Part shown: one piece after another, positions 24,209 to 31,996 of the stretch
Layout: every line of letters begins with the position of its first letter
How positions within the stretch are numbered: the stretch's first letter is position 1
DNA from: a virus
IMG/VR virus record: IMGVR_UViG_3300006916_000200
Span: 1-32,044 of that record
Reading direction: 5' to 3' (one strand)
DNA length: 32,044 nt
Position numbers and translations under genes: made by a program
The notes under the pieces: generated by a model
Database searches by the model: none
What the model was told of the DNA's origin: nothing
Seen by the model: only the letters and a program-made list of their open reading frames with translations

Positions 24209-26337
24209 TAAATTTCTCCCCCTGGCATCTGCAACTGTGGGCTTTCAGTTACTTGTTCCCCAGTTGGGACACCTTGTGATTGTTGTTGTTGGTTTAATAG
24301 AAGCTCAGCAATTTCTGACTGAACTCCTTTATCTTGCATTAACAAATCCTGCATCCCTGAACCTTGCTGTTGAAGCCGGTCCATCAACCACTTAACAGAC
24401 TCCTGTGGAACTGTTGCTCTCACCTGTCTGCTTGGGTTATTAGGATCTTGAACGTAGAAGTCGATCTTAACGCGACCTCCACCTGTAGGAATAAATTCAT
24501 CTTGAGCTGCCTTAATCGCAGCAGCCTTATCCGCTTCTATCTGCTCACATGCACCAATTAAACCTTCATATTTGGCCTTGATGTCATCAGACAGTAATTG
24601 GTAATCACTCATCTTCATTCGAGAAGATAAACGCTTAGCAATGTAAGCCGTGTCATCGTACTTATTAAGTGAAGGCATCTCACCACGGTCAAGCTGCAAA
24701 ATGATGTTAGTCGCTGTATCGTAGTTAATAGTTAAATCAGAAGCGATCTCGTCAGTGTTCATAAAAGGAAGCTGCTTAATAAGCTTTCCTAAATCATCTT
24801 TTTCTAAGTTCCCACCGTTATATTGCAAGATCTGGTTTAACACCAAATGCTTACCCATCAACGTGTCCACATCTTCACTTAATGGCTCGACTTTAATTGA
24901 GAAATTAAGGGGATCTGTGGATTTAAACTCAGGAATATTAATATATTCAGCCCTGCCAATGGCGGGTATTAACATCTGATCATCATAGTAATTCTTAGCC
25001 AAATCCAAGTAAACCTTACAAAGATCAACTAAAAACCTTTCAAACTTCTCCGCATATATAGAAAATTTCTTCTTATTTCGGATCGACTTATATAAGTATG
25101 CTAATGCGTCGGACCCTTGCCCAGTAAGCTCTGCATCTTCATGAAAGTTTGCAACATTATACATCTCGCTGATTTGTGACTGAATATAAGGACCGTACTG
25201 CTCACCAGAACGACCAGGCAAAATTGTAGGAGCCATACCGTTAACCATCATCGTTCTAATGCCTGGGACCTGTGGCCCATTAGTAACCTTAGAACCATTT
25301 TGTAAAATGATCTTATCATCCCCTAGCGATATCTGGTGCTCCGCCACTTTTGAAGCCGCCCTATTTATCTCAATTTGATACGGACGTAATTGCTTAATTA
25401 TGCTGCGATGTCTAGGAGCTGTAGAAATCTCATCAAACCCGCCGTAAACAATAGGAAAAATTCCAAATGGCAACTCGCCCTCAGAAATTATTACCGACTT
25501 AGTAGCAATATAAAAATACCCATTAGGGTACTCACGGCAAGGTCTATAATAAAACTCGCGTACCAATGTTTGTCCCGTGCTCTCGCCATACTTTCCACGC
25601 ATTTGATCAAATACGAAATAGGTTTCATCACGACTTTCATGGATCATCCTAACTTTATCAGGATCATCCTGCACCATGGCCTTTAGATCATCCGTGTAAC
25701 TCATTCTCTCAATGCAAAGCCAAGGACTCTCGTCAATGGTTCTTGCTTCAACTGATCTTAATAAATTAAAACCGTAAATAGGCTCAAAACATAACTTGCC
25801 AGAAAAAATTCCTTGTCCAGAACTCTCCGGCTCACCGTTCTCGTCAAAAACAGGCTCATTGTTGTCATCAAGCTTTTGCTCGTAACCAACTAACTCGCCC
25901 TGATTCGGATCCCAATAAACCCTAGCAATACACTCACCAATCTCAATAAAGTCCTGACACCAACGAGAAATCTTTGATTTCAAGTTCTCGGTGTAACAGG
26001 CATACTCCCAAACTGCCTTGTTAAGAGAAGCCGCCTTCTGATCCTGCAACTCTTTGGGGTTATTTGGAGTCGGCGTCACCTGGGGAGCCAGAGACAGAAT
26101 ATTGTTCTGATAACCCTTAGTGATTTTGTGAATGTGGTTCTTAGTTAAACGTAGCTTTGAATCAACAGAGGCATTGCTGCTCTCTCTCAGTCGGTTGTAC
26201 CACTTAGATGTTTTTTTGCTATAATGATTTCCAGCCGTAAGCAAAATATTACTACGCTGCTCACTGAATAGTTCCTCATCTACGTGCTTTGATTTTTTGG
26301 CTAACGAGTTAAGTTCATCAACTTTTTTCTTCGGCAT
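24208..26337 (-). CDS. Portal protein
   Basis: 709 residues, long for a portal, like the P22-type podoviral portals. Features: helical N-terminus, NHIHKITKGYQNNILSLAPQVTPTPNN, WCQDFIEIGECIARVYWDP, the wing/crown part with FYYRPCREYPNGYFYIATKSVIIS, GQGSDALAYLYKSIRNKKKFSIY and a Gln-rich C-terminal barrel. Portals form the twelve-subunit ring through which DNA is packaged and released. The position between the terminase and the scaffold confirms it. The start overlaps the neighbouring gene by 20 bases. Confidence 0.85.
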   Translation of the reverse strand: MPKKKVDELNSLAKKSKHVDEELFSEQRSNILLTAGNHYSKKTSKWYNRLRESSNASVDSKLRLTKNHIHKITKGYQNNILSLAPQVTPTPNNPKELQDQKAASLNKAVWEYACYTENLKSKISRWCQDFIEIGECIARVYWDPNQGELVGYEQKLDDNNEPVFDENGEPESSGQGIFSGKLCFEPIYGFNLLRSVEARTIDESPWLCIERMSYTDDLKAMVQDDPDKVRMIHESRDETYFVFDQMRGKYGESTGQTLVREFYYRPCREYPNGYFYIATKSVIISEGELPFGIFPIVYGGFDEISTAPRHRSIIKQLRPYQIEINRAASKVAEHQISLGDDKIILQNGSKVTNGPQVPGIRTMMVNGMAPTILPGRSGEQYGPYIQSQISEMYNVANFHEDAELTGQGSDALAYLYKSIRNKKKFSIYAEKFERFLVDLCKVYLDLAKNYYDDQMLIPAIGRAEYINIPEFKSTDPLNFSIKVEPLSEDVDTLMGKHLVLNQILQYNGGNLEKDDLGKLIKQLPFMNTDEIASDLTINYDTATNIILQLDRGEMPSLNKYDDTAYIAKRLSSRMKMSDYQLLSDDIKAKYEGLIGACEQIEADKAAAIKAAQDEFIPTGGGRVKIDFYVQDPNNPSRQVRATVPQESVKWLMDRLQQQGSGMQDLLMQDKGVQSEIAELLLNQQQQSQGVPTGEQVTESPQLQMPGGEI

Positions 26338-26632
26338 TAACTAATTCCTTCTGGATAAGAAGTTTTTCAAACTCGTGAGGGTCGGTTAGATGTCCCGTCT
26401 CCATATCCTCTTCAAGTTTTTCTAGCCGGTCGCGCATTTCGGCTTCATTAGTTAACGCATCAAATATTTTATCATCCACAGGCCGCACCGTTTTAGATCT
26501 CGACCTTTTCTCTGGAATGAAGTTTCTATCGAATTGTACTTCAAGTTCACCAAATTTCAAACTACTAACGCCTAAGCTGGCCGCTAACTTCATGATGTCC
26601 TTGATTTCTTTAGCCGTTTTAGAACTCTCCAT
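26318..26632 (-). CDS. Hypothetical protein between terminase and portal
   Basis: 104 residues, charged, with helical segments (TAKEIKDIMKLAASLGVSSLKFGELEVQFD, MRDRLEKLEEDMETGHLTD). It overlaps the terminase by 14 bases and the portal by 20, so translation is coupled. Small proteins in this slot often form part of the head-tail or packaging assembly. No motif recognised. Confidence 0.6.
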   Translation of the reverse strand: MESSKTAKEIKDIMKLAASLGVSSLKFGELEVQFDRNFIPEKRSRSKTVRPVDDKIFDALTNEAEMRDRLEKLEEDMETGHLTDPHEFEKLLIQKELVNAEEKS

Positions 26633-28190
26633 CCGTTAAATCCCCCCAAAAACTAAGTTCATCGTCAATAGTAGGTTCTTTAGGAGTATCGTCAAGCCCC
26701 ATGAACCATCTGCGCCGCCTCTCATCAGATGTCTCAAAGACCTCTTTCACCGGCTCCACCTTCTCGACATTGGTCTTAGTCTTGATCTCCATCTCAACAG
26801 GCATCGCCATAGCTGCATAACGTGTTGCATCAGCCAAGTCGTCCTTATTCTTGCCGCGATATGCCCGTTTATCCAAACCAGCAGGAACACTCATAAATTC
26901 ATTAATAAGTTTATGATTATCACCAACACCAGACCAAATTTTTAATTGCCTGTTTTTTAATAAAGAATTAAGCAAACCATAACCAGCATCCTTAGCCTTA
27001 TTGGCAGGAATAAAAGGCTCCCCAACACGAGTCGCAACAATAAAGAAATCCTTAGCCTGTCCATCATATATCTGCTGAGTCATGCTGTAAGGTTTTTTAA
27101 GCTCTAACCACTTCTCCAAAATATCAGGATGCGCTGTTTGAATACCATCTCCACGCCAAGAATTAATTACCCTAACTTCTTTACTGTCAGGAGATAAAGC
27201 AAGAAAAGATATCCCAGTCGGATGTCCAGACTTACCGCCACTACCAGGATCAACTGCGCCATATATCGTCCAATTAGTGATGTCATGAGGCTCGCAAACA
27301 TTCTGAACCGGATCAAAACTCTCAAATAACAAGCCTTCACTCTTAACAAACTTTCCATAAACACGTCTTTGAACCTCTAACTCCGTCGGACAAGCCGCAA
27401 TAGCCTCAGAAATAGCCTTTTTGTTCCATCTAGAAGGAGTTCCGTCCATATACGTCTCGCAATCAAAAAGACTGATTTGCTGCTTAAAAGCTGACTTATG
27501 AACCTCCTCATCAGCATTAATTGGCTCCATTGCCCTTCTCCAGTAGTCCTGACCAATCGTAGCGGTAAAAACTCCTAAATAATATCCCCTCGTTGCCTGT
27601 AATCTAACCTTAATCTCAGGGAACATCTCTAAAGGCATCTCCTCATCAGCAGTTACGTGGTAAACCGTACTCGCCTGAATGTTTCTCTCCCTCATTGCGT
27701 AAGTTTTAAACTGAATAGTAACGCCCGTGTTAAACTTAAGAGCGTGTAAGTCACCCTTTTTATAAATAACCTGCCAACCATAACGAGGATCATCCTCATA
27801 CTGACCTCTAGGTAAAAATTCAGGGAGCCATTTAGTTTCAAATTCAGTTCCAGCGGTTTCTTTGTTCGGGTAAAAATACCAAAATAAATTCGGCTTCTGA
27901 CCTTCCATTAAATTAGGCCATAACCTAGGCCATGCCTCAGTCCATGTAGCCCAATGAATGTTTTTTCTAATAGCTGTCGAAGATTTACTGACCTGATTGG
28001 CAGCAGTTAACAGTATTTCGCGGTTTTCACTCTCAAAAACAGCCCGCGCCCAGTTATACCAAGGAAAACCAAATAAATGAGGCAAGCCCTCCTTTAAGGC
28101 CTTTTCCTCCTCCATTTCCTTAATAACCTTGAACTGTTCGTCCTTTGAAAGCTCTTTAAACTGCTCGTGAGTTAAGTTTTTATAATTCAC
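26619..28190 (-). CDS. terL: Large terminase subunit
   Basis: 523 residues. ATPase part: a Walker A-like segment AANQVSKSS (64-71), a Walker B VTADEE (179-184) with Asp182 and Glu183, and KTYAMRERNIQAST in between. Nuclease part: YGAVDPGSG (310-318) with Asp314 at the RNase H-fold metal site, and KDDLADATRYAAMA near 450. The protein cuts and packages phage DNA with the portal. The Walker A has Ser where a Gly is expected (NQVSKS), so the ATP loop is non-canonical. GTG start overlapping the preceding stop (GTGA). Confidence 0.9.
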   Translation of the reverse strand: MNYKNLTHEQFKELSKDEQFKVIKEMEEEKALKEGLPHLFGFPWYNWARAVFESENREILLTAANQVSKSSTAIRKNIHWATWTEAWPRLWPNLMEGQKPNLFWYFYPNKETAGTEFETKWLPEFLPRGQYEDDPRYGWQVIYKKGDLHALKFNTGVTIQFKTYAMRERNIQASTVYHVTADEEMPLEMFPEIKVRLQATRGYYLGVFTATIGQDYWRRAMEPINADEEVHKSAFKQQISLFDCETYMDGTPSRWNKKAISEAIAACPTELEVQRRVYGKFVKSEGLLFESFDPVQNVCEPHDITNWTIYGAVDPGSGGKSGHPTGISFLALSPDSKEVRVINSWRGDGIQTAHPDILEKWLELKKPYSMTQQIYDGQAKDFFIVATRVGEPFIPANKAKDAGYGLLNSLLKNRQLKIWSGVGDNHKLINEFMSVPAGLDKRAYRGKNKDDLADATRYAAMAMPVEMEIKTKTNVEKVEPVKEVFETSDERRRRWFMGLDDTPKEPTIDDELSFWGDLTDGEF

Positions 28191-28372
28191 TCACCCTCGC
28201 GCTCCTGCCTGACCTTCTCCTTGATGAATTCAATAGCCTCTGGAGAATATTCACCGTCTTTCCTTAACCAATCACCAAACTCATCATCCCAAATGTTCAA
28301 AGGCATACCATCCTTGCACTCTTCCATAACCTCTTGAGCCTCTTTTATCTCTTCCTTAGTCTTATCCTTCAT
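28187..28372 (-). CDS. Small acidic protein before terminase
   Basis: 61 residues, Glu/Asp-rich helical peptide (EEIKEAQEVMEECKDGMPLNIWDDEFGDW). The ATG at 28372 overlaps the end of the small terminase candidate, with AGGG upstream, and its TGA overlaps the GTG of the large terminase. Possibly an accessory of packaging; no family recognised. Confidence 0.55.
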   Translation of the reverse strand: MKDKTKEEIKEAQEVMEECKDGMPLNIWDDEFGDWLRKDGEYSPEAIEFIKEKVRQEREGE

Positions 28373-28955
28373 TTTTACCCTCGATTTCTATAGGCTTTGG
28401 AGTGATGTCCTTCTCCTGACCCAAACTTTTAAACCTACTCTCCAATTCAGTAGGCGATGCACCCTCTTTTAACGCCCTATTAGCGTCAATATTCACGTTT
28501 TTGTTGTGCTGAATCGTTGTCTGAGTAACAGCCCCAATAGACCTGTCAGCTAAAAATTTAGCCGCATTTAACACCGATGCGAGCGTTTTTTGATCGTCCG
28601 TGTCCAAATTCGTTAATATCCGGTGCAATTTTGTTAAAGCTAAGCGAAAAGTATCATCAATCAGCTCATTTAAGTCCGTAAACGGCTTCATAACCCAAGC
28701 TTTGCGATGATGATTCTTCAGAAAATTAAAAAAAGAAGGCTTAGTCATCACATCCTTGTAAACATCAAAAGGACCGAAACTCTCACGCTCTCCTCTCCTA
28801 CACTTCTCAACCAATGACCAAAAATTACGACGTAACTGCCAGTCATTCATAGACGGCTTAATGATCTTCTCCAAATCCATTTCGTCCATTGAAGCAATAT
28901 CTAAAGGAGTCTCTTCCAAATACTCCCTAGCCCTGCCAACGTCAAAATAGTCCAA
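28362..28955 (-). CDS. Small terminase candidate
   Basis: From the TTG at 28955, 197 residues, helical: DVGRAREYLEETPLDIASMD, a basic region (SLVEKCRRGERESFGPFD), then NHHRKAWVMKPFTDLNELI and a helical oligomerisation region (TLASVLNAAKFLADRSIGAV). Its place upstream of the large terminase is that of TerS. No clear helix-turn-helix is seen, so the call is by position. The start is uncertain: the frame is open for about 45 codons upstream without ATG, GTG or TTG, and the TTG has no strong ribosome binding site. Confidence 0.55.
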   Translation of the reverse strand: MDYFDVGRAREYLEETPLDIASMDEMDLEKIIKPSMNDWQLRRNFWSLVEKCRRGERESFGPFDVYKDVMTKPSFFNFLKNHHRKAWVMKPFTDLNELIDDTFRLALTKLHRILTNLDTDDQKTLASVLNAAKFLADRSIGAVTQTTIQHNKNVNIDANRALKEGASPTELESRFKSLGQEKDITPKPIEIEGKNEG

Positions 28956-29009
28956 CGGCGACTTACCCGAAACCTCTTCCTCTTTGATGCAATACCCCCT
29001 GAGCCAAAA

Positions 29010-29018
29010 AATATACCA
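29010..29018 (-). promoter_or_regulatory. Extended -10 promoter element for the late operon
   Basis: On the - strand TGGTATATT reads as an extended -10 (TGn then TATATT) about 55 bases upstream of the TTG start of the small terminase candidate. No good -35 is present at 17 bases. The surroundings are AT-rich. It is the best candidate for the main late promoter in this region, but late phage promoters often depend on phage factors. If used, transcription would start within the open frame upstream, favouring the TTG start. Confidence 0.35.
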
Positions 29019-29198
29019 TAAAGACCAATTTAAGCAGGTAACAGTCTTATTGCACCTTGGCGCGAAAAAAATTGGGAGTTGTGAATCTACTTACTCGTGA
29101 GTACCACCCCCCACCCCCCCATCAATTAAGGAATGATTTTAAAAATCCTTTAAAAATCTCATGATATCAAGTCGAATAGGGGGCATCTGATAGGCTAT

Positions 29199-29213
29199 GA
29201 CAGGATGACTGTC
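29199..29213. promoter_or_regulatory. Interrupted palindrome (GACAG...CTGTC)
   Basis: GACAG (29199-29203) and CTGTC (29209-29213) are perfect arms separated by five bases. Dyads of this spacing are typical operators for dimeric helix-turn-helix repressors. No regulator gene is visible nearby. Inference from symmetry only. Confidence 0.35.
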
Positions 29214-29241
29214 TAATAGCTGAGGGATATCATAGCACTAG

Positions 29242-29270
29242 GACTAGTCAATTTGAGAGAATGACTAGTC
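29242..29270. promoter_or_regulatory. Twin GACTAGTC palindromes, 21 bp apart
   Basis: Two identical eight-base palindromes GACTAGTC at 29242-29249 and 29263-29270 are separated centre to centre by 21 bp, two helical turns. Between them lies TTGAGA (29253-29258), and TATATATAAGG lies just after. The same face of DNA would be presented twice, as for cooperative repressor binding over a promoter. The related GACTAG/CTAGTC sequence recurs in a terminator stem at 31210-31241. Confidence 0.5.
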
Positions 29271-29500
29271 TCGATGCCTATATATAAGGACACCGGCCGA
29301 GACTCCAGGATATCCAGCCAAAATCCCGCGCACGTTTTTTTTAAGATTCACTGCGTCTGTAACATAATAATATTATCGTATCAATTTGAGAATCTTTACA
29401 AAATCTCATTTTAGCTCTTGAGTTTTGGTGTATCATAGACGATACTATTAATAACACAACAATAACAGTCTAACCAAGACTAAAAACAAAGGATGAAAAG

Positions 29501-29629
29501 ATGAATCAAACAAACAAACAAGACATTCTGATGGATAGATTGATGCTTTCTTTTAGCTTCGGTCTATGCGTTTCAACAACATACATAGGACTAAAAGCAT
29601 TGATGCTTTTAAACACTGTAAATTTATAA
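29501..29629 (+). CDS. Small membrane-type peptide, first right-hand gene
   Basis: 42 residues: a polar start (MNQTNKQDILMD) then a hydrophobic region (RLMLSFSFGLCVSTTYIGL) that could cross the membrane once. AAAGGATGAAAAG provides a ribosome binding site, as in the next gene. Codons 3-6 are encoded by CAAA repeats. It lies only 36 bases upstream of the 489-residue gene and probably shares its mRNA. Function unknown; a regulatory leader peptide is possible. Confidence 0.5.
   Translation: MNQTNKQDILMDRLMLSFSFGLCVSTTYIGLKALMLLNTVNL
29592..29611. repeat. Perfect inverted repeat around TG
   Basis: TAAAAGCAT and ATGCTTTTA flank TG, inside the 3' part of the small membrane-type ORF. Eleven bases of the second arm (ATTGATGCTTT, 29599-29609) also occur at 29539-29549, exactly 60 bases earlier. 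It could be a protein-binding site or just part of the coding sequence. Confidence 0.3.
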
Positions 29630-29630
29630 A

Positions 29631-29654
29631 CAAACAAACAAACAAACAAACAAA
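29631..29654 (+). repeat. CAAA tetranucleotide repeat in leader
   Basis: Six CAAA units in the short space between the small ORF and the ATG at 29665, just before the AAAGGA ribosome binding site. Three further CAAA units occur at 29507-29518. Unstructured CA-rich leaders can raise translation; slippage could also vary the leader length. Seen directly; role inferred. Confidence 0.6.
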
Positions 29655-29664
29655 GGACTAAACA

Positions 29665-31134
29665 ATGGCAAAAGTAAACTTGAAACATAAATTTATCGAA
29701 GAAGGAAAAGCGTCGAGTCGAGTCGTATTAGACTATGAAGCAGGACTAATCTATCAATACCACGATCCGGACCAAGTGAAAGCCGTCTATGAAAACGGCT
29801 CGTGGCATTTAACCGAATCACCCGAATATCATAGTGGCGGCGGTTGGGGACAACGGTCTAGTGGCGACAAAGAAGGACACGACACTCACTATAATGCTGT
29901 AAACCTATTAAGGGCCATAGAAGCCGAAGCACTAGTCTACAATATCCCATATTTTTATGACGAAAAAGAGTATCAAGACTATCTAAAAGGCGCGGAAAAA
30001 GCTCGAAAGCTTTCAGACGCGGCTAAAAAGTTAGGTGTATCTAGTGGCTTTGAGTGTAAATTTAAAGAGCTAAAAGCCAAAGATGCTTTAGAACGATATT
30101 CTTATTGGAGCGAAAAACCAAAGAAGAAAAAACGAATCAATAAAGGCAAAGGGATAAACCCGATTGAAAGTGTCGAAAAAATGGAAAAAGCTTGTCGAGT
30201 CTTTTTAGATCGTAAAGGAAAAGCTATAAACGTGGCGGGCTATTCAATCTCTAGAGACGAAGTGTCTCAAGGTGATACGGTCGTGGCTTTTTATGATTCT
30301 AAAGGCGACATTTTTATGAATAGCCAAGTCTTGAGTCTAACAAGCTTTGAAAGGTCTTTTTTAGGCGGTCGCTCTATGGTTCAAGACCAAGTCCGTAAAG
30401 CGTCTAAGTTCAATATCCCTTTTAATGTCTTAGCATCGGCGAATCTAAAGCTTTCCGAGACTAAAGTCTTAGAACAAGGTCCCGAAAGTGAACACGAGAT
30501 AAAAGTCGACGCTTATGGTTCTAAACTTGAGACTCGACACTTTACAGGGGCATTGTTACTAGAAAACAACGGTCGAAAGTTTCTTATGGACATTGATAGA
30601 ATCGAGATTGAACACAAGATATTCAATGTCTTTTTCGTTGAGGTCGATTCTAAGGCAAAAAGCATAGAAGAAGCTTATGAGTCTATGAAGCCTAAAGAGG
30701 TCAAAGAAGCCGAAAACCAAGGCATTGAGGTCAAAAGACAAGGCGAGTGGTTTTTCATCAAGACTGATAAAAGTGTCGAGATAAACGATTCACAAGTTCA
30801 CATATGGTCGCCTAGTGAAGAAGACAAGGGCTTTAAAAAGCCTAGACTTGAACGATTCGACATAGCACACGGAAAAGGTCGACCGAATCAACTTTATAAG
30901 CCTGTAAACTTTGACGGTCTAGAAGACTTAGTTTGTGGAGTCGTGTCACATACAGGCCGTGAACATAAAGATTTATGTTTAGGCATAACAGACCTAGAGT
31001 CTAATGAGACTCAAGATTCTATGCCTAGACGGTCTTATAGTGAAGAAGAAGCTAAAAGTTATAAATTTGACTTGTGGCGAGTCGTGCCAAACACGACCAT
31101 TGGTAACTTTACCATAACAGGTGATGTTGACTAA
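29665..31134 (+). CDS. Phage protein of unknown function (RQGEWFF family)
   Basis: 489 residues with AAAGGA ten bases before the ATG. The N-terminal half is charged and includes HDTHYNAVNLLRAIEAEA and a Lys-rich stretch (about 152-162). The C-terminal half has IEVKRQGEWFFIKTD (about 350-365), FDIAHGKGRPNQLYKP and VVSHTGREHKDLCLG, ending in WRVVPNTTIGNF. The set RQGxWFF ... GxVxHxxHKDLxLG ... WRVV is one I recall from uncharacterised phage and plasmid proteins. No signal peptide, membrane segment or catalytic motif is clear. GTC, CTA and TCG codons are much commoner than in the left-hand genes. Confidence 0.6.
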   Translation: MAKVNLKHKFIEEGKASSRVVLDYEAGLIYQYHDPDQVKAVYENGSWHLTESPEYHSGGGWGQRSSGDKEGHDTHYNAVNLLRAIEAEALVYNIPYFYDEKEYQDYLKGAEKARKLSDAAKKLGVSSGFECKFKELKAKDALERYSYWSEKPKKKKRINKGKGINPIESVEKMEKACRVFLDRKGKAINVAGYSISRDEVSQGDTVVAFYDSKGDIFMNSQVLSLTSFERSFLGGRSMVQDQVRKASKFNIPFNVLASANLKLSETKVLEQGPESEHEIKVDAYGSKLETRHFTGALLLENNGRKFLMDIDRIEIEHKIFNVFFVEVDSKAKSIEEAYESMKPKEVKEAENQGIEVKRQGEWFFIKTDKSVEINDSQVHIWSPSEEDKGFKKPRLERFDIAHGKGRPNQLYKPVNFDGLEDLVCGVVSHTGREHKDLCLGITDLESNETQDSMPRRSYSEEEAKSYKFDLWRVVPNTTIGNFTITGDVD

Positions 31135-31146
31135 AAGCTACTCTAG

Positions 31147-31184
31147 GCCGCGGTCTTTGTTAGTCCTTTGACCGCGGCTTTTTT
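31147..31184 (+). terminator. Rho-independent terminator 1 after the 489-residue gene
   Basis: GCCGCGGTC (31147-31155) pairs perfectly with GACCGCGGC (31170-31178), followed by six T (31179-31184). It starts 12 bases after the stop codon and should end the transcript of the upstream genes. Confidence 0.9.
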
Positions 31185-31209
31185 CATAAAGGACTAGAAA
31201 AACCCAAAG

Positions 31210-31247
31210 GACTAGAATCTCGAATCGTCGGGACTCTAGTCTTTTTT
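31210..31247 (+). terminator. Second terminator or attenuator before the last gene
   Basis: GACTAGA (31210-31216) pairs with TCTAGTC (31235-31241) and is followed by six T (31242-31247). It lies only 26 bases before the ATG of the next gene with no clear promoter in between. It could be a second stop for leaking transcripts or an attenuator acting on the last gene. Confidence 0.7.
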
Positions 31248-31273
31248 AGCTTATAAACCGAAAGGATAAATTT

Positions 31274-31996
31274 ATGAAAACTTATAAAAACCTAAAAAAA
31301 GTTATGGCCGAAAACTTTGTTTTTTCTAAAAACGAGATTGAATCGGCTTTCGATGCTTATGTAAACCGAAAAGACATCTATTCAAGTGAAGCCGTTAATG
31401 CTTTCGGCGGGTTCAAGACATTAATATCAGCGACAAGACATAGCCACAAAGTAAACCTAAGAAAGCGACTAGAAGCAAAAAAAGCTTGTCGAATAGAGAT
31501 AGAACAAGACATAGATATTCTAGAGTCGCCTAGAGACTGGTCAAACTTAGGCACTATGGTCTGTTTTTATAGGTCTTATGAACTAGGCGATAAACACGAC
31601 CTAAGCATAGAAGAAGCACAAGAACTTTACGATTCTAAAAATGTCGTGGCTTTACCTCTTTTTCTTATGGACCATAGCGGTCTATCTATCTCGACATCAG
31701 ACTTTGGGTGTCCTTGGGATTCTGGTCAAGTCGGGTTTATCTATGCGACCTATGAAGACATTAAAAAGACATTTATGGTCGACACTATAACAGACGATAT
31801 TCTAGAAAAAGCTAAACAAAGTTTAAAGTCTGAGGTCAAGGTCTATGACCAATATCTTTGTGGCGACGTTTATGGCTTTGTCATAAGAGACGGTCGTGGC
31901 GAGATTCTAGAGTCTTGTTGGGGATTCTATGGCTATGAGACTTGTAAAGAAGAAGCCGAAGCTATTCTAGAATCAATCGGCGGAAAAACGGCCTAG
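31274..31996 (+). CDS. Conserved phage protein of unknown function (CPWDSGQVGFIY family)
   Basis: 240 residues. Near residue 85 it has ILESPRDWSNLGTMVCFYR, then YELGDKHDLS, VALPLFLMDHSGLSISTSD, FGCPWDSGQVGFIYATYED and VKVYDQYLCGDVYGFVIRDG followed by ESCWGFYG. I recognise this chain of motifs from many uncharacterised phage proteins; no biochemical role is known to me. It probably is soluble, with no signal peptide or transmembrane segment. GAAAGGA supports the ATG at 31274. Upstream lies a terminator, so its transcription is unusual. Codon use is that of the right-hand island. Confidence 0.7.
   Translation: MKTYKNLKKVMAENFVFSKNEIESAFDAYVNRKDIYSSEAVNAFGGFKTLISATRHSHKVNLRKRLEAKKACRIEIEQDIDILESPRDWSNLGTMVCFYRSYELGDKHDLSIEEAQELYDSKNVVALPLFLMDHSGLSISTSDFGCPWDSGQVGFIYATYEDIKKTFMVDTITDDILEKAKQSLKSEVKVYDQYLCGDVYGFVIRDGRGEILESCWGFYGYETCKEEAEAILESIGGKTA

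Larger units (their letters stand above)
28956..29500. other. Divergent control region between late and right-hand genes
   Basis: About 545 bases without a confident gene. It holds a C-rich run (29107-29120), a TTTAAAAATC direct repeat, several GATATC-containing palindromes (29161-29169, 29226-29233, 29308-29315), the palindromes listed separately, an 11-base direct repeat TCAATTTGAGA (29248-29258 and 29381-29391), a TATATATAAGG segment at 29279-29289 and an eight-T run (29335-29342) with no stem before it. The layout of dense palindromes around AT-rich boxes suggests transcriptional control of both divergent units, or an origin. No tRNA gene is seen. Confidence 0.5.

Noticed and set aside
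29335-29342. Eight-T run as a terminator
   Set aside because: No GC-rich stem sits directly before it on either strand, so it is kept only as part of the AT-rich control region.
29507-29654. CRISPR-like array
   Set aside because: Four-base units with no spacers are a simple repeat.
29506-29688. Antisense ORF across the CAAA repeats (60 residues)
   Set aside because: It is produced by the repeat (Phe/Val/Cys/Leu run) and overlaps two better-supported + strand frames.
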